Source: Ruania suaedae (lineage in GTDB: Bacteria; Actinomycetota; Actinomycetes; Actinomycetales; Beutenbergiaceae). Taken from it: a DNA stretch of 64,000 nucleotides. Where the stretch lies: NCBI RefSeq assembly GCF_021049265.1, contig NZ_CP088018.1:2232001-2296000 (forward strand), written 5' to 3'. Below the pieces are notes generated by a model that was not told the origin of the DNA, did not search any database, and was given only the letters and a program-made list of their open reading frames with translations. This document shows positions 33,912-43,218 of the stretch, in pieces. Numbering within the stretch: the first letter of the stretch is position 1; every line of letters starts with the position of its first letter. The position numbers and the translations under genes were made by a program.

Positions 33912-36146
33912 GTGTCGACCCCCTCGCTCACCCTCGCTCCGCGCGTGGAGGTCCGCCCACTGACGGCGAACCGCACCCTGGTCACCACCCCCACCAGCGC
34001 CTCGTTCACGCTGGACGTCCCCGCCGCCCGCGTGTTGCAGATCCTCGATGCCTGGGCCACCGGACAGGCCAGCCCCGCTCTTCCCGAGGGCTGGCAGCAG
34101 GCCACCAGCGTGCTGCGCGAGGTGCTGGAGCGCGACGGCGCCCTCACCGCGGCCACTCCGCCCGGAGCCGACCTGGGCGAGGCGGCGCCGACCCTCGACG
34201 ACGGCGACGGCTCCCAGGCGCGCCCGGGAGACCTGATGGTGACCGGCGATCCGGAGATCGTCGCCGCCCTGCAGACCCTCGCCGGCTCCGTGTGGCAGGG
34301 GCCCGCCGCGCCGCGGATCCGCGCCGTCCCCGCCGACGACTGGCAGCGAGTGGTCCACCGCGCCTTCCGCACCGGCGAGCTGCTCGTGTACGCGATCCGC
34401 GGCGGCGACGACGCCACGCTGGTGGCGCTGGACCGCCTCTGCGCCGACGCCCGCACCCCCTGGGTCGCCCTCGAGGTGACCCGCTCCGTGGTCTGGGTGG
34501 GCCCGTTCGTCACTCCGGGCGTGGGCGCAAGCTACGAGGACCTCGCCGACCGGCGCACGGCCGCCGCCTACGACGCCCAGGCCCACCGGGCCCTGCGCAC
34601 CCCCGCCGTCGGGGGCGACGCCGGCCACCCGCCCCGCCACCTGGCCGAGGCGCTAAGCCAGGCGCTCGAGATCCTGACCACGCATCAGGGCGAGGGCGAC
34701 GCCGTCTGGGAGATCGCCACCGACGCCACCACCCGCAGCCACCCGGTGCTCCCGCTACCGGGGCGAGTGCTCAGCGCCTCACGCGAGCACACGATCGCGG
34801 ACCTGATCGACCCCCTCACCGGGCTGGTCCAGCGCACCCGGGACGTCACCCACCACCCGAGCATCCCCCCGGCCCTGGCGACCGCCCAGAGCGACGTGTG
34901 CACCATGCGCCGGGTCTCGCGCTGGGCCAACAACACCTCCTGCCAGGGCGCGGCCTTCGGTGACCCGGACCAGGCGCGGGCGAGCGCCGTGGGCGAGGCG
35001 GCCGAACGGTACTGCGGCAACCTCCTCGACACCCTGCCGGTGACCGTCGGCAGCTATGCCGGACTGCGCCGTCGTGGGATGCGCGTGCTCGACCCGGCCG
35101 CCCTGGTGCTGTACTCACCCGAGCAGTACGCCACCCCCGGCTTCCCGTTCGCGGAACTGACGCCCGACCTGGAGGTGCACTGGGTCCCCGGCCGGTCGCT
35201 GACCACCGGCGAGGAGCTGCTGGTGCCGGCCAGTATGGTCTACGTCAACTGGTTCACCGCCGGCTACTCGGCCGCCCCGGTGACCAACTTCTGCCCGTTC
35301 GCCGGCATCGCCGCGGGCCCGACCATGGACTACGCGATCACCTCCGCGCTGGAGGAGATCATCGAGCGGCACGTGACGATGGTGTGGTGGCTGAACGGGC
35401 ACCCCTTCGACGCCACCGAGCCCGGCGAGCTGGCGCGGGTGTGGGACGAGGTCGGCCCCGAGCACGGCCAGCGGCCCAGTCTGATCATGCTCGACAACGA
35501 GTTCGGGGTGCCGGTGGCCGCCGGGGTGCTGCACAACGACCTCGAGACCCTCGTCAACGTCGGGTTCGCCTGTCGCGACACCCCCGAGGCCGCCGCCGCG
35601 AAGGCCTGGACCGAGGCGTGCACCCTGCAGGAGGGCAGCCGCGATCTGCTGCGCGCCGATGGCGCCCACTGGGATGCGATGAGCCGCGGGGAGCTGAACA
35701 GCCGCTCGTTCAAGCCCTGGCGCGCGGACCGGCGCTACCTCGACTCCTACCGGGCCGACATGCGCGACTGCGACGACCTGATGGTCCAGCAACAGGTGCA
35801 CCTGGATCCGCGTGCCGTGGCACGCGTGGCGCCGCTGCTCGAACGGCCGGTGACCCGCACCCTCGCCGACACCCCGTCCCTGCCCGGGCGCACCCCCGCC
35901 GCCTACCGGTCCGCGCTCGAGCAGGCCGGGCACGAGGTGATCGTGGTGGACATCACCTCCCCAGACGTCGCCTCCACCGGCATGCGGGTGGTGCGGGCCA
36001 TCGTGCCGGGCACTGTGGGCAACGCACCCGCCGCGTTCCCGTTCCTGGGCGGGCGGCGAGTGCAGGACCTGGCGGTCGAGCTCGGGTGGCGCCGCCACCG
36101 GCTGGCCGAGTCGGACCTGAACCACTTCCCGATCCCGCACGCATGA
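33912..36146 (+). CDS. Fused RiPP cyclodehydratase: leader-binding/ThiF-like domain plus YcaO domain
   Basis: A 744-residue protein, the size of fused cyclodehydratases such as TruD/PatD. Residues ~1-85 resemble a leader-recognition region, and ~100-240 an E1/ThiF-like domain (DLMVTGDPEIVAALQTL, VVWVGPFVTPGVGASYEDL). The YcaO half (~330-744) has the ATP/Mg motifs: SAVGEAAER (Sx3ExxER, residues ~358-366), ALEEIIERH (~478-486) and AKAWTEAC (~562). It ends FPIPHA, reminiscent of the Pro-rich YcaO C-terminus. The zinc cysteines usual after GPF..P are replaced by Ser and Glu/Asp. GTG at 33912 is the start. It should activate Ser/Thr of the peptide for ring formation using ATP. Confidence 0.85.
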   Translation: MSTPSLTLAPRVEVRPLTANRTLVTTPTSASFTLDVPAARVLQILDAWATGQASPALPEGWQQATSVLREVLERDGALTAATPPGADLGEAAPTLDDGDGSQARPGDLMVTGDPEIVAALQTLAGSVWQGPAAPRIRAVPADDWQRVVHRAFRTGELLVYAIRGGDDATLVALDRLCADARTPWVALEVTRSVVWVGPFVTPGVGASYEDLADRRTAAAYDAQAHRALRTPAVGGDAGHPPRHLAEALSQALEILTTHQGEGDAVWEIATDATTRSHPVLPLPGRVLSASREHTIADLIDPLTGLVQRTRDVTHHPSIPPALATAQSDVCTMRRVSRWANNTSCQGAAFGDPDQARASAVGEAAERYCGNLLDTLPVTVGSYAGLRRRGMRVLDPAALVLYSPEQYATPGFPFAELTPDLEVHWVPGRSLTTGEELLVPASMVYVNWFTAGYSAAPVTNFCPFAGIAAGPTMDYAITSALEEIIERHVTMVWWLNGHPFDATEPGELARVWDEVGPEHGQRPSLIMLDNEFGVPVAAGVLHNDLETLVNVGFACRDTPEAAAAKAWTEACTLQEGSRDLLRADGAHWDAMSRGELNSRSFKPWRADRRYLDSYRADMRDCDDLMVQQQVHLDPRAVARVAPLLERPVTRTLADTPSLPGRTPAAYRSALEQAGHEVIVVDITSPDVASTGMRVVRAIVPGTVGNAPAAFPFLGGRRVQDLAVELGWRRHRLAESDLNHFPIPHA

Positions 36147-37921
36147 GGCTGGCGGTCCATGCCCTCGGTGAGGACCGCGTCCTCGCCTGCCGTGACGACG
36201 GCCGCCGGTGGGTGCTGGGGGTCGGCGCCGGCGAGCTCGGCCAGGCGGCCGCCCGCACGGCGCTGACCACACTGGCCGAGGAGGGGCCGGCCCTGCCCGC
36301 TCCGCCGCTGCACCGCGACCATGCGGTCGCCAGCCTGACCGAGCTCGAGCACTGGGCCGCCGCACTGGACGGCCCGGGTGGGGCCGGCGCCGGTGACCAG
36401 GTGGTCCGGTGGCCCTTCGCCGGATCGACCTACCGGATGTGCCTGCGCCCGGGCCGGGCCGGGGAGCTCGTCCGCGCCGCGTCACAGGCGCTGCGCGCGC
36501 GCATCCCCGAGCCCGAGCACGCGCGGGCGCTGGCCGGCCGCGCCGTCCTGGTCCTCACCGCCCCGGAACCGGCGCCGGGGAGCCCCGGCCCGGCTCCCGC
36601 ACCCGGCATGCTCGAGCGGTGGACGGGCCAGGAGTGGCAGCCGCACGCGCTGGTGCCCCCGGCCGTCGTCGATCCGGTCACCGGGCTGGTGCACCGGGTG
36701 GTGCGCCGCCGCGACCCCCACGCCCCCGGTGCGTTCGTGCACCTGCACGCCGAGCTGCCGCATCTGAGCAGCGTGGACCCGCGCTGGCAGCCCGATCCGC
36801 TCGCACCGGCCGGCACCCTCGAGGCCGCCGACGGCGAACGCGTGGCCGTCCTGTCCGGGCTCGCCCACCTGTGCGGGGCCTATCAAGGTCAGGGCGAGCG
36901 GCGGCAGGCGAGTACCCGCGAGCTGATCAATGGCGGTGCGCGGGTGCTCACCGTGGGCCAGTGGCGCCCGCACGACCCGGCACTGCACACGCAGCCCGGC
37001 TTCCCGTTCCGCCCCCATGAGCAGGACCTGAGCACCTGGTGGCTGCGCGGGCGGGAGCACCCCCGCGACGGCGCCCCCTCCTCCCCGTGCTGGGTGCCGC
37101 TCAGCCTGGTGCACGCGGGCTACCTGGCCAGCGCGCTGGCGGGCCTGCCCGCCACCAACTCCCACAACCTGGTCGGGCTCCAGGCCGGCCGAAACGCACG
37201 CGAGGCGCTGGACCGGGCCGCCGCCGAGCTGCTGGCCCAGGACGCGGTGGCACGGTGGTGGTACGACGGTGGACCATCGCTGCCGGAGGTGCCACTACCC
37301 GCGCCGGTGGCCGCACGGGACAGCATGATCGCGCTGCGGATGCTGGCCGTGCCCTCGGCGACCGGTCTCCCGGTGCGGCTGGCGGTCGCCGACGACGGGG
37401 ATGTGCTCGCCCTGGGATATGCCGGCGCAGCCGGAGCCGAGGAGGCGGCAAGCGGGGCGGTGTGCGCAGCCTTGATCCAGCACGCCTCAGCGCGCGATCT
37501 GACCCGGCGGGACAGCCTGATCCGGCGCGGACCCGAACTCGGCAACGGTGGGGTGGCCGGGTTGGCTCCCTACGATTCGGGGCGCCGGTACGCGAGCGCG
37601 TTCGCCGGCCGGCACCTGATGGTCGATCCCATGTGCCACCTGCAGCGCGGGCTCGACCCGGTGGTGGCGGACCGGGTGCGGGTCCGGACCCGGCCGGCAC
37701 CTGGCGCCGGGCCGGAACCCGAGGCCGCGGCGCCGCCCGCCCCGATGCCGGCGCTGCTGTCCCTCTCGCCCCGGGTGGTGAGCGTGGACGTGACCACCGA
37801 CCGGGTGCGCGCCGCCGGATTCTGCGCCCACCGGCTGCTGGCCACCGGGCTGCGACGGCTCACCGTGGCGGCCTTCCCCCAGCACGTGACCGACGCCCGG
37901 GAGCCCTATCCCGGCTGGTGA
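36143..37921 (+). CDS. Second, degenerate YcaO-family protein of the RiPP operon
   Basis: A 592-residue protein that aligns by eye with the YcaO half of its neighbour: QPGFPF with TPGFPF, VPLSLVHAGY with VPASMVYVNW, WWYDGG with WWLNGH, and VDVTTDRVRAAGFCAHRLLA with VDITSPDVASTGMRVVRAIV. The ATP motifs are lost or weakened: QASTRELINGG (residues ~255-265) stands where Sx3ExxER is expected, and AAAELLAQD where ALEEIIERH is expected. It is therefore a likely pseudo-enzyme or scaffolding partner. ATGA overlap with the cyclodehydratase gene means coupled translation. The N-terminal ~150 residues are not recognised. Confidence 0.75.
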   Translation: MRLAVHALGEDRVLACRDDGRRWVLGVGAGELGQAAARTALTTLAEEGPALPAPPLHRDHAVASLTELEHWAAALDGPGGAGAGDQVVRWPFAGSTYRMCLRPGRAGELVRAASQALRARIPEPEHARALAGRAVLVLTAPEPAPGSPGPAPAPGMLERWTGQEWQPHALVPPAVVDPVTGLVHRVVRRRDPHAPGAFVHLHAELPHLSSVDPRWQPDPLAPAGTLEAADGERVAVLSGLAHLCGAYQGQGERRQASTRELINGGARVLTVGQWRPHDPALHTQPGFPFRPHEQDLSTWWLRGREHPRDGAPSSPCWVPLSLVHAGYLASALAGLPATNSHNLVGLQAGRNAREALDRAAAELLAQDAVARWWYDGGPSLPEVPLPAPVAARDSMIALRMLAVPSATGLPVRLAVADDGDVLALGYAGAAGAEEAASGAVCAALIQHASARDLTRRDSLIRRGPELGNGGVAGLAPYDSGRRYASAFAGRHLMVDPMCHLQRGLDPVVADRVRVRTRPAPGAGPEPEAAAPPAPMPALLSLSPRVVSVDVTTDRVRAAGFCAHRLLATGLRRLTVAAFPQHVTDAREPYPGW

Positions 37922-38082
37922 GCACCGCATACTGGACGGACGGGCCACCGATCACGCAAGATGGTGCTCCGGACCAACGAGAGGCAAGCTTCCCCGATGG
38001 AGTACGACAGTCCCTCGGCCGATACGGCCGACCCCTGTCATAGACCGACCCTGAACGACGCGCTCCCCACCGGAGCGACGTC

Positions 38083-39459
38083 ATGACCATCCTGACGCTC
38101 TTGCTGGGCGTCCTGGTGATCCTCGCGATCATCGCCGCGAACGGCTACTTCGTGGCGCAGGAGTTCGCGTACATGTCCGTGGACCGGTCCCGCCTCGGGG
38201 CACGCGCCGAGGCCGGCGACACCGCTGCGAGCCGGGCCCTGAGCATCACCCGGCGCACCTCGTTCATGCTCTCTGGCGCCCAGCTGGGGATCACCGTCAC
38301 CGGTCTGCTGATCGGCTACGTGGCCGAGCCGCTGGTGGGTAACTCCCTCGGCGAGTTGCTCGGCGGGGTCGGAATCCCGGACGCCGTCGGGATCTCCATC
38401 GGCACCATCGGTGCGCTGGCGATCTCCACGGTGGTGCAGATGATCTTCGGTGAGCTGTTCCCGAAGAACCTGGCGATCGCCAACCCCGAGCCGCTGGCGC
38501 TCGGCCTGGCCCGGTCCACGACGATCTATCTGGCCGTCTTCGGCTGGCTGATCACCGTTTTCGACCACGCCGCCAACGGCCTGCTGCGAATCTTCCGGAT
38601 CGAGCCGGTGCACGATCTGGACTCCTCGGCCACCCCCGATGACCTGGAGCACATCGTGGCCGACTCCCGCGAGAGCGGCCACCTCCCGGAGGAGCTGTCG
38701 ATGCTGCTGGACCGCATCCTCGACTTCCCCGATCAGGACGTCGAGCACGCGATGATCCCGCGCTCACGGGTAGCTGCGGTCCCCCACCACTTCACCCTCG
38801 CCGACGTGCGCGAGCGGATGGCCACCGAGCACACCCGCTATCCGGTGGTCGACGATCACGACCAGGCGATCGGCGTGGTCCAGCTCGGCGACCTGCTCGC
38901 GACCGACCTGGCCGAGGACGCTCCCGTGACCGACCTGATGCGCCCGCCGGTGGTGGTCCCCACCGCGATGGCCCTGCCCGACGCGCTCACCGAGCTCACC
39001 GGCTCCAAGAACGAGCTCGCCTGCGTGATCGACGAGTACGGCGGTTTCACCGGGATCCTGACGGTGGAGGACATGGCCGAGGAGCTCATCGGCGAGGTCA
39101 CCGACGAGCACGATCACGAGCAGCCCGCCACGATCCGCACCGAGGGTGAGGACTGCTGGGTGCTGGACGGGGACGTGCACGTGGACGAGGTCGAGCGCAC
39201 GATCGGTCACGATCTGCCGCGCGGGGACTACGAGACGATCGCCGGCCTGCTGCTGGACGTGCACGGCCAGTTGATCGAGACCGGTGAGTCCGTGGAGGTG
39301 CTGCTGCCCATCGATCCCGCCGACCTCGCCGAGGACGAACCCGTCCGCAACGCCCTGACCGCGGAGGTGCTCGAGGTGGAACGCCACGTGCCGGCCACGG
39401 TGCGCCTGCGACTGCACGAGTGCGAACCCGCCGAGGTCGAGGAAGAGGCCGGCTCATGA
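38083..39459 (+). CDS. CNNM/CorC-family membrane protein with CBS pair and CorC domain (HlyC/CorC)
   Basis: A 458-residue membrane protein: DUF21/CNNM domain with helices at the N-terminus (TLLLGVLVILAIIAANGYFVAQEF), LSGAQLGITVTGLLIGY, FGELFPKNLAIANPE; two CBS domains (MIPRSRVAAVP, CVIDEYGGFTGILTVEDMAEELIGE); and a C-terminal CorC/HlyC transporter-associated domain (CWVLDGDVHVDEVERTIG). Such proteins transport or control Mg2+/Co2+. Translationally coupled to the next, related gene (ATGA). It begins 162 bp after the RiPP operon and is probably separate. Confidence 0.92.
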   Translation: MTILTLLLGVLVILAIIAANGYFVAQEFAYMSVDRSRLGARAEAGDTAASRALSITRRTSFMLSGAQLGITVTGLLIGYVAEPLVGNSLGELLGGVGIPDAVGISIGTIGALAISTVVQMIFGELFPKNLAIANPEPLALGLARSTTIYLAVFGWLITVFDHAANGLLRIFRIEPVHDLDSSATPDDLEHIVADSRESGHLPEELSMLLDRILDFPDQDVEHAMIPRSRVAAVPHHFTLADVRERMATEHTRYPVVDDHDQAIGVVQLGDLLATDLAEDAPVTDLMRPPVVVPTAMALPDALTELTGSKNELACVIDEYGGFTGILTVEDMAEELIGEVTDEHDHEQPATIRTEGEDCWVLDGDVHVDEVERTIGHDLPRGDYETIAGLLLDVHGQLIETGESVEVLLPIDPADLAEDEPVRNALTAEVLEVERHVPATVRLRLHECEPAEVEEEAGS

Positions 39460-40502
39460 CCGAGAACCCCGTATTCGTCACCGTGGCGACGATCGCGATC
39501 ATCGCCCTGAGTGCGCTGTTCGTGATCGTGGAGTTCTCGCTGCTCGGTGCCCGCCGCCACCGGCTGGAGGAGTCCGCCGCCACCAGCCGCTCGGCCCGGG
39601 CCGCGCTGCGTTCGGTGAACGAGCTGACGATGATGCTCGCCGGCGCCCAGCTGGGCATCACCGCCTGCACCTTCGCCCTCGGTGCCATCAGCAAGCCGGC
39701 GGTCCACTACTGGTTGTTGCCGCTGTTCGAGGCCTCGGGCATGCCGCTGTGGACGGCCGACGCCATCGCCTTCGTGCTCTCGCTGCTGGTGGTGACCTTC
39801 CTGCACCTCGTGGTCGGGGAGATGGCTCCGAAGTCGTGGGCGATCGCGCACCCCGAGCGCTCCGCCTCGATCATCGCGATCCCGGCGCGGGCTTTCATCT
39901 GGGTCTTCCGCCCGCTGCTGGTGTGGATCAACGGCATCGCGAACAAGCTGGTGGCCGCCACCGGCGTCGAACCGGTGGAGCAGGCGGCCGTCGGCGGGCA
40001 GGACGCCGCCACCATCCGCCACCTGGTCGAGCACTCGGCCGCGGTGGGCTCGCTCGAGCCCTCCTTCCGCAGTCAGATCGCCCGGGCGATCGACCTGGAG
40101 TCACTCGAGGTCATCGCGCTGATCAAGCCCGGCGCGATCCCGACGGCCGTGCCGCCCGAGGCGACCGTGGGTGATGTCCGGGAGGCCTCGGTACGTACCG
40201 GGCACCTGCGGATCCTGGTCTACACCGAGCACGCGGGTACCCCGCGCGTGGTGCACGTGCGGGACACCCTGATGGAGTCCCAGGACCGCCCCGCAGCCGA
40301 GCTGGCGCGTGAGCCCCTGACGCTGGCCACCACCACCCCGGTGCACGAGGCGCTCGCGCGGATGCGCAGCACCAGCGAGCAGTTGGCCGTGGTGATGGAC
40401 GGCGACCGGTTCGCCGGCGTGGTCACGATCACCGACATCCTGCGCCGGGTGCTGCCCGGCGGCGCCGAGCCGACCTCGACGCCGGCCCCGGCTCCGGCGT
40501 GA
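39456..40502 (+). CDS. CNNM-family membrane protein with CBS pair, no CorC domain
   Basis: A 348-residue paralogue of the preceding protein: AIIALSALFVIVEFSLLGARRH, LAGAQLGITACTFALGAISKPA, GEMAPKSWAIAHPERSA, then two CBS domains ending FAGVVTITDILRRVLPG. The C-terminal CorC domain present in its partner is missing. The ATG at 39456 overlaps the upstream stop. The pair may form a heteromeric transporter. Confidence 0.9.
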   Translation: MTENPVFVTVATIAIIALSALFVIVEFSLLGARRHRLEESAATSRSARAALRSVNELTMMLAGAQLGITACTFALGAISKPAVHYWLLPLFEASGMPLWTADAIAFVLSLLVVTFLHLVVGEMAPKSWAIAHPERSASIIAIPARAFIWVFRPLLVWINGIANKLVAATGVEPVEQAAVGGQDAATIRHLVEHSAAVGSLEPSFRSQIARAIDLESLEVIALIKPGAIPTAVPPEATVGDVREASVRTGHLRILVYTEHAGTPRVVHVRDTLMESQDRPAAELAREPLTLATTTPVHEALARMRSTSEQLAVVMDGDRFAGVVTITDILRRVLPGGAEPTSTPAPAPA

Positions 40503-40506
40503 TCGC

Positions 40507-41523
40507 CTAGCGCTGCGGGTTCACCAGGATCTTCATGACCTCCGGGTCCCCGTTGCGGCGCATCGCCTCGGTCAGCCCGGCCAGTCCGGTCCGGTCGGAG
40601 ATCAGCGGGTCCACGTCCACCACCCCGCGCGCGATCAGGTCGATCGCGGTGGGCCACGTGCGGGTGTAGCGGAAGAGCCCGTGCAGGTGCAGCTCATGGG
40701 ACTGCACCCGGAACAGGTCCAGGTCGATCCGGTCGTGACCCATGCCGAGCAGGACGGCGTCTCCTCCCGGCCGCAGGGCGCGCAGGCCCGCCTCGATCGC
40801 CGGCGGGGCACCGGAGGTGTCGATGAACACCTCGAAGCCTCGCCCCACGTGGTCGGCCAGCTCCTCCGGGGCGACGGCGCAGCTCGCCCCGAGCGCGAGC
40901 GCCAGCTCCCGCCGGCCACCGATCGGATCGGTGAGCACCACCTCGCGCGCGCCGTGCGCGCGGGCTGCGGCCGCCGTCAGGACCCCGATCGGGCCGCCTC
41001 CGGCGATCAGGACCCGGTTCTCGGTGGCGGGCACCTTCCGTACCGCGGCCAGGCCCACCGACAGCGGCTCGGCCAGCGCGCCCTGCTCGAAGGTCATCGC
41101 CTCCGGGATCGGGTGGGCGAACATCGACGGCAGCGCCATGTACTCGGCGAATGCGCCGTGCACGGGCGGGGCGGAGGCGAACTCCATCTGCTCGCACAGG
41201 TTGTAGCGACCGTCCAGGCAGTAGGAGCACTCCCGGCAGTGGCGTTGCGGTTCGATCGCCACCCGCTCCCCCACCCGTTCGGGCGCCACACCCTGCCCGA
41301 CGGCGGTGATCACCCCGGCGGCCTCGTGGCCGAGGATCAGGGGCTCGGCCACCACGAGATCGCCGACCCGCCCGTGGTGGAAGAAGTGCACATCGGAACC
41401 GCACAGTCCCACCTGCTCGATCCGTACGAGCACATCCCCCGGCCGGGGCTCGGGGCGGGGGACGTCACGGATCTGCAGGTCTTCGGGGGCCACGAGCAGG
41501 CTGGCTCGCATCGTCGCGCTCAT
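40507..41523 (-). CDS. Zinc-dependent alcohol/polyol dehydrogenase (MDR family)
   Basis: A 338-residue medium-chain dehydrogenase. Catalytic zinc site GLCGSDVHFFHHGRVGD and GHEAAGVI; structural zinc Cys quartet in HCRECSYCLDGRYNLC; Rossmann motif NRVLIAGGGPIGVLTAAAA. It resembles sorbitol/L-idonate/threonine dehydrogenases. ATG at 41523 is chosen; another ATG lies 4 codons inside. It converges with the CNNM genes and stands alone. Confidence 0.9.
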   Translation of the reverse strand: MSATMRASLLVAPEDLQIRDVPRPEPRPGDVLVRIEQVGLCGSDVHFFHHGRVGDLVVAEPLILGHEAAGVITAVGQGVAPERVGERVAIEPQRHCRECSYCLDGRYNLCEQMEFASAPPVHGAFAEYMALPSMFAHPIPEAMTFEQGALAEPLSVGLAAVRKVPATENRVLIAGGGPIGVLTAAAARAHGAREVVLTDPIGGRRELALALGASCAVAPEELADHVGRGFEVFIDTSGAPPAIEAGLRALRPGGDAVLLGMGHDRIDLDLFRVQSHELHLHGLFRYTRTWPTAIDLIARGVVDVDPLISDRTGLAGLTEAMRRNGDPEVMKILVNPQR

Positions 41524-41549
41524 GCCCGCCAGCCTATCGAGGCGGGGAC

Positions 41550-43124
41550 TCAGTGCTCGCGGGGAGGGACCACCTGGTCGGCGAGCGCCACACCCGCGCC
41601 GGCGTAGACGTTGAAGACGGCTTCGACGCCCTCCTCGCGCAGGTGCTCGACCTGCTCCGGATACTGGGCCACGGCCGCGAGCCGGCCGGTGAAGCCCGCC
41701 GCACGGACCTGCTCCAGGGCGAAGGTGTTCGAGTCGTGGATCGGCATGGCCAGCACCACGGTCTCGACGAAGCCTCCCGCGCAGATGCGCTGCCAGAACT
41801 CCAGATCGGTGGCATCGCCTTCGACGATGTCGTAGCCCTGGTCGCGCAGCCGGGAGACGACGCCGTGATCGTTGTCCACGCCGAGGACCCGCAGGTCGGC
41901 GTTCTCCTGCAGGCGAGCGTAGGTGGAGCGTCCGACCCGTCCCATGCCCAGCACCACCGCGTGGTAGCCGTCGGTGTCGATGGGCCGGTCGGCCGGCCGG
42001 AGCCGGGAGAGATCCTGCGCGGGCATCCGGGCCGCGATCGCGCTCGCAAGATGGGCTCCGCGGCCGTTCAGCACCGAGGAGACGACCATACTCACGGCCA
42101 CCGCGATCGCCACGATCGTCAGCCAGCGCTCGGTGAGGATCCCGCTGGTCACCCCCACGGCCGTGACGATGATGGAGAACTCGGAGAAGTTGCCCAGCAC
42201 CAGCCCGATCCGCATCGAGGTCCGGTTGCGCAGCCCGAACGCGCGGGTGAGCACCGCGAAGCCCGCGATGGTGATCGGCACCAGCACGACCACGAGCACG
42301 ACGGCGACCAGCAGATCCGACCACCCGGGCCGCGCCCCCATCCCGATGGTGAGGAAGAAGCCGACGAGGAAGAGTTCCTTGACGCTGAACAGCGCCTTGG
42401 ACAGGTCCAGGGCACGGGGGTGTCCGGCGATGAGCAGACCGATCACCAGCGCCCCGAGGTCGCCCTTGATGCCGACGGCCTCGAACAGGTAATAGCCCGG
42501 CCCGAGTGCGAGCACGATGCCGTAGAGGATGAGCAGCTCACCGCGGCCGACGTACTCCAGGACCCGGCGCAGGGCCCAGGCGGCCGGGATCAGCAGCACC
42601 AGCGCCAACGCCCACGGGCTCGGCGGCTCGTCGCCGGTGGCCGTGATGAAGATGACGGCGGCGAGGTCCTGGATCACCAGGATGGCGATCGCGGTCTGGC
42701 CGTAGAAGGACCCGTCGTCGGAGCGTTCCTCGAGGACCTTCACGCACAGCACCGTGGAGGAGAAGGACAGGGCGAAACCGATCAGCGCCAGCGTCTGCCA
42801 GTCCCCCACCTGCGCGGCCCCGACGACGCCCAGCAGACCGAGCGTGCCCGCTCCGATCAGCACGCTGACGACCATGTGGATCAGGCCGGCACCGTAGGCC
42901 TCCGGCCGCAGGATGCTGCGGATGTCGAACTTGAGCCCGATGGTGAACAGCAGCAGCGTGACACCGAGGTCGGCCAGCTCCGGCAGGCCGGAGAACGGTG
43001 CCACCTGCAGGCCCCCGAGCAGGAAACCCGCCGCGAGGAAGCCCACCAGCGGCGGCACCCGCACCAGGTGCGCGGCCACACCGAGGGCGATCGCTGCCAC
43101 CAGCGTCAGCACGAGGTCCGGCAT
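41550..43124 (-). CDS. CPA2-family cation:proton antiporter with TrkA-N domain (Kef/YbaL type)
   Basis: A 524-residue protein: twelve or so hydrophobic segments from LVLTLVAAIALGVAAHLVRVPP on, with GVTLLLFTIGLKFD typical of Kef-like antiporters, then a cytosolic TrkA-N (RCK) domain starting AVVLGMGRVGRSTYARLQE and binding NAD(H). It exchanges K+ or Na+ for H+. The start at 43124 is preferred because the family N-terminus begins there; the open frame runs further upstream over the VanY-like gene. Stand-alone gene. Confidence 0.9.
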   Translation of the reverse strand: MPDLVLTLVAAIALGVAAHLVRVPPLVGFLAAGFLLGGLQVAPFSGLPELADLGVTLLLFTIGLKFDIRSILRPEAYGAGLIHMVVSVLIGAGTLGLLGVVGAAQVGDWQTLALIGFALSFSSTVLCVKVLEERSDDGSFYGQTAIAILVIQDLAAVIFITATGDEPPSPWALALVLLIPAAWALRRVLEYVGRGELLILYGIVLALGPGYYLFEAVGIKGDLGALVIGLLIAGHPRALDLSKALFSVKELFLVGFFLTIGMGARPGWSDLLVAVVLVVVLVPITIAGFAVLTRAFGLRNRTSMRIGLVLGNFSEFSIIVTAVGVTSGILTERWLTIVAIAVAVSMVVSSVLNGRGAHLASAIAARMPAQDLSRLRPADRPIDTDGYHAVVLGMGRVGRSTYARLQENADLRVLGVDNDHGVVSRLRDQGYDIVEGDATDLEFWQRICAGGFVETVVLAMPIHDSNTFALEQVRAAGFTGRLAAVAQYPEQVEHLREEGVEAVFNVYAGAGVALADQVVPPREH

Positions 43125-43218
43125 GGGACAGTCCTTCGCTCGCTCGTCCGGCCCGCTGCTGCGGGGAAGGTCCCAGCGATCGTACCGGTCCGGCGACGGA
43201 CGAGAACGTCCGCTGCTC

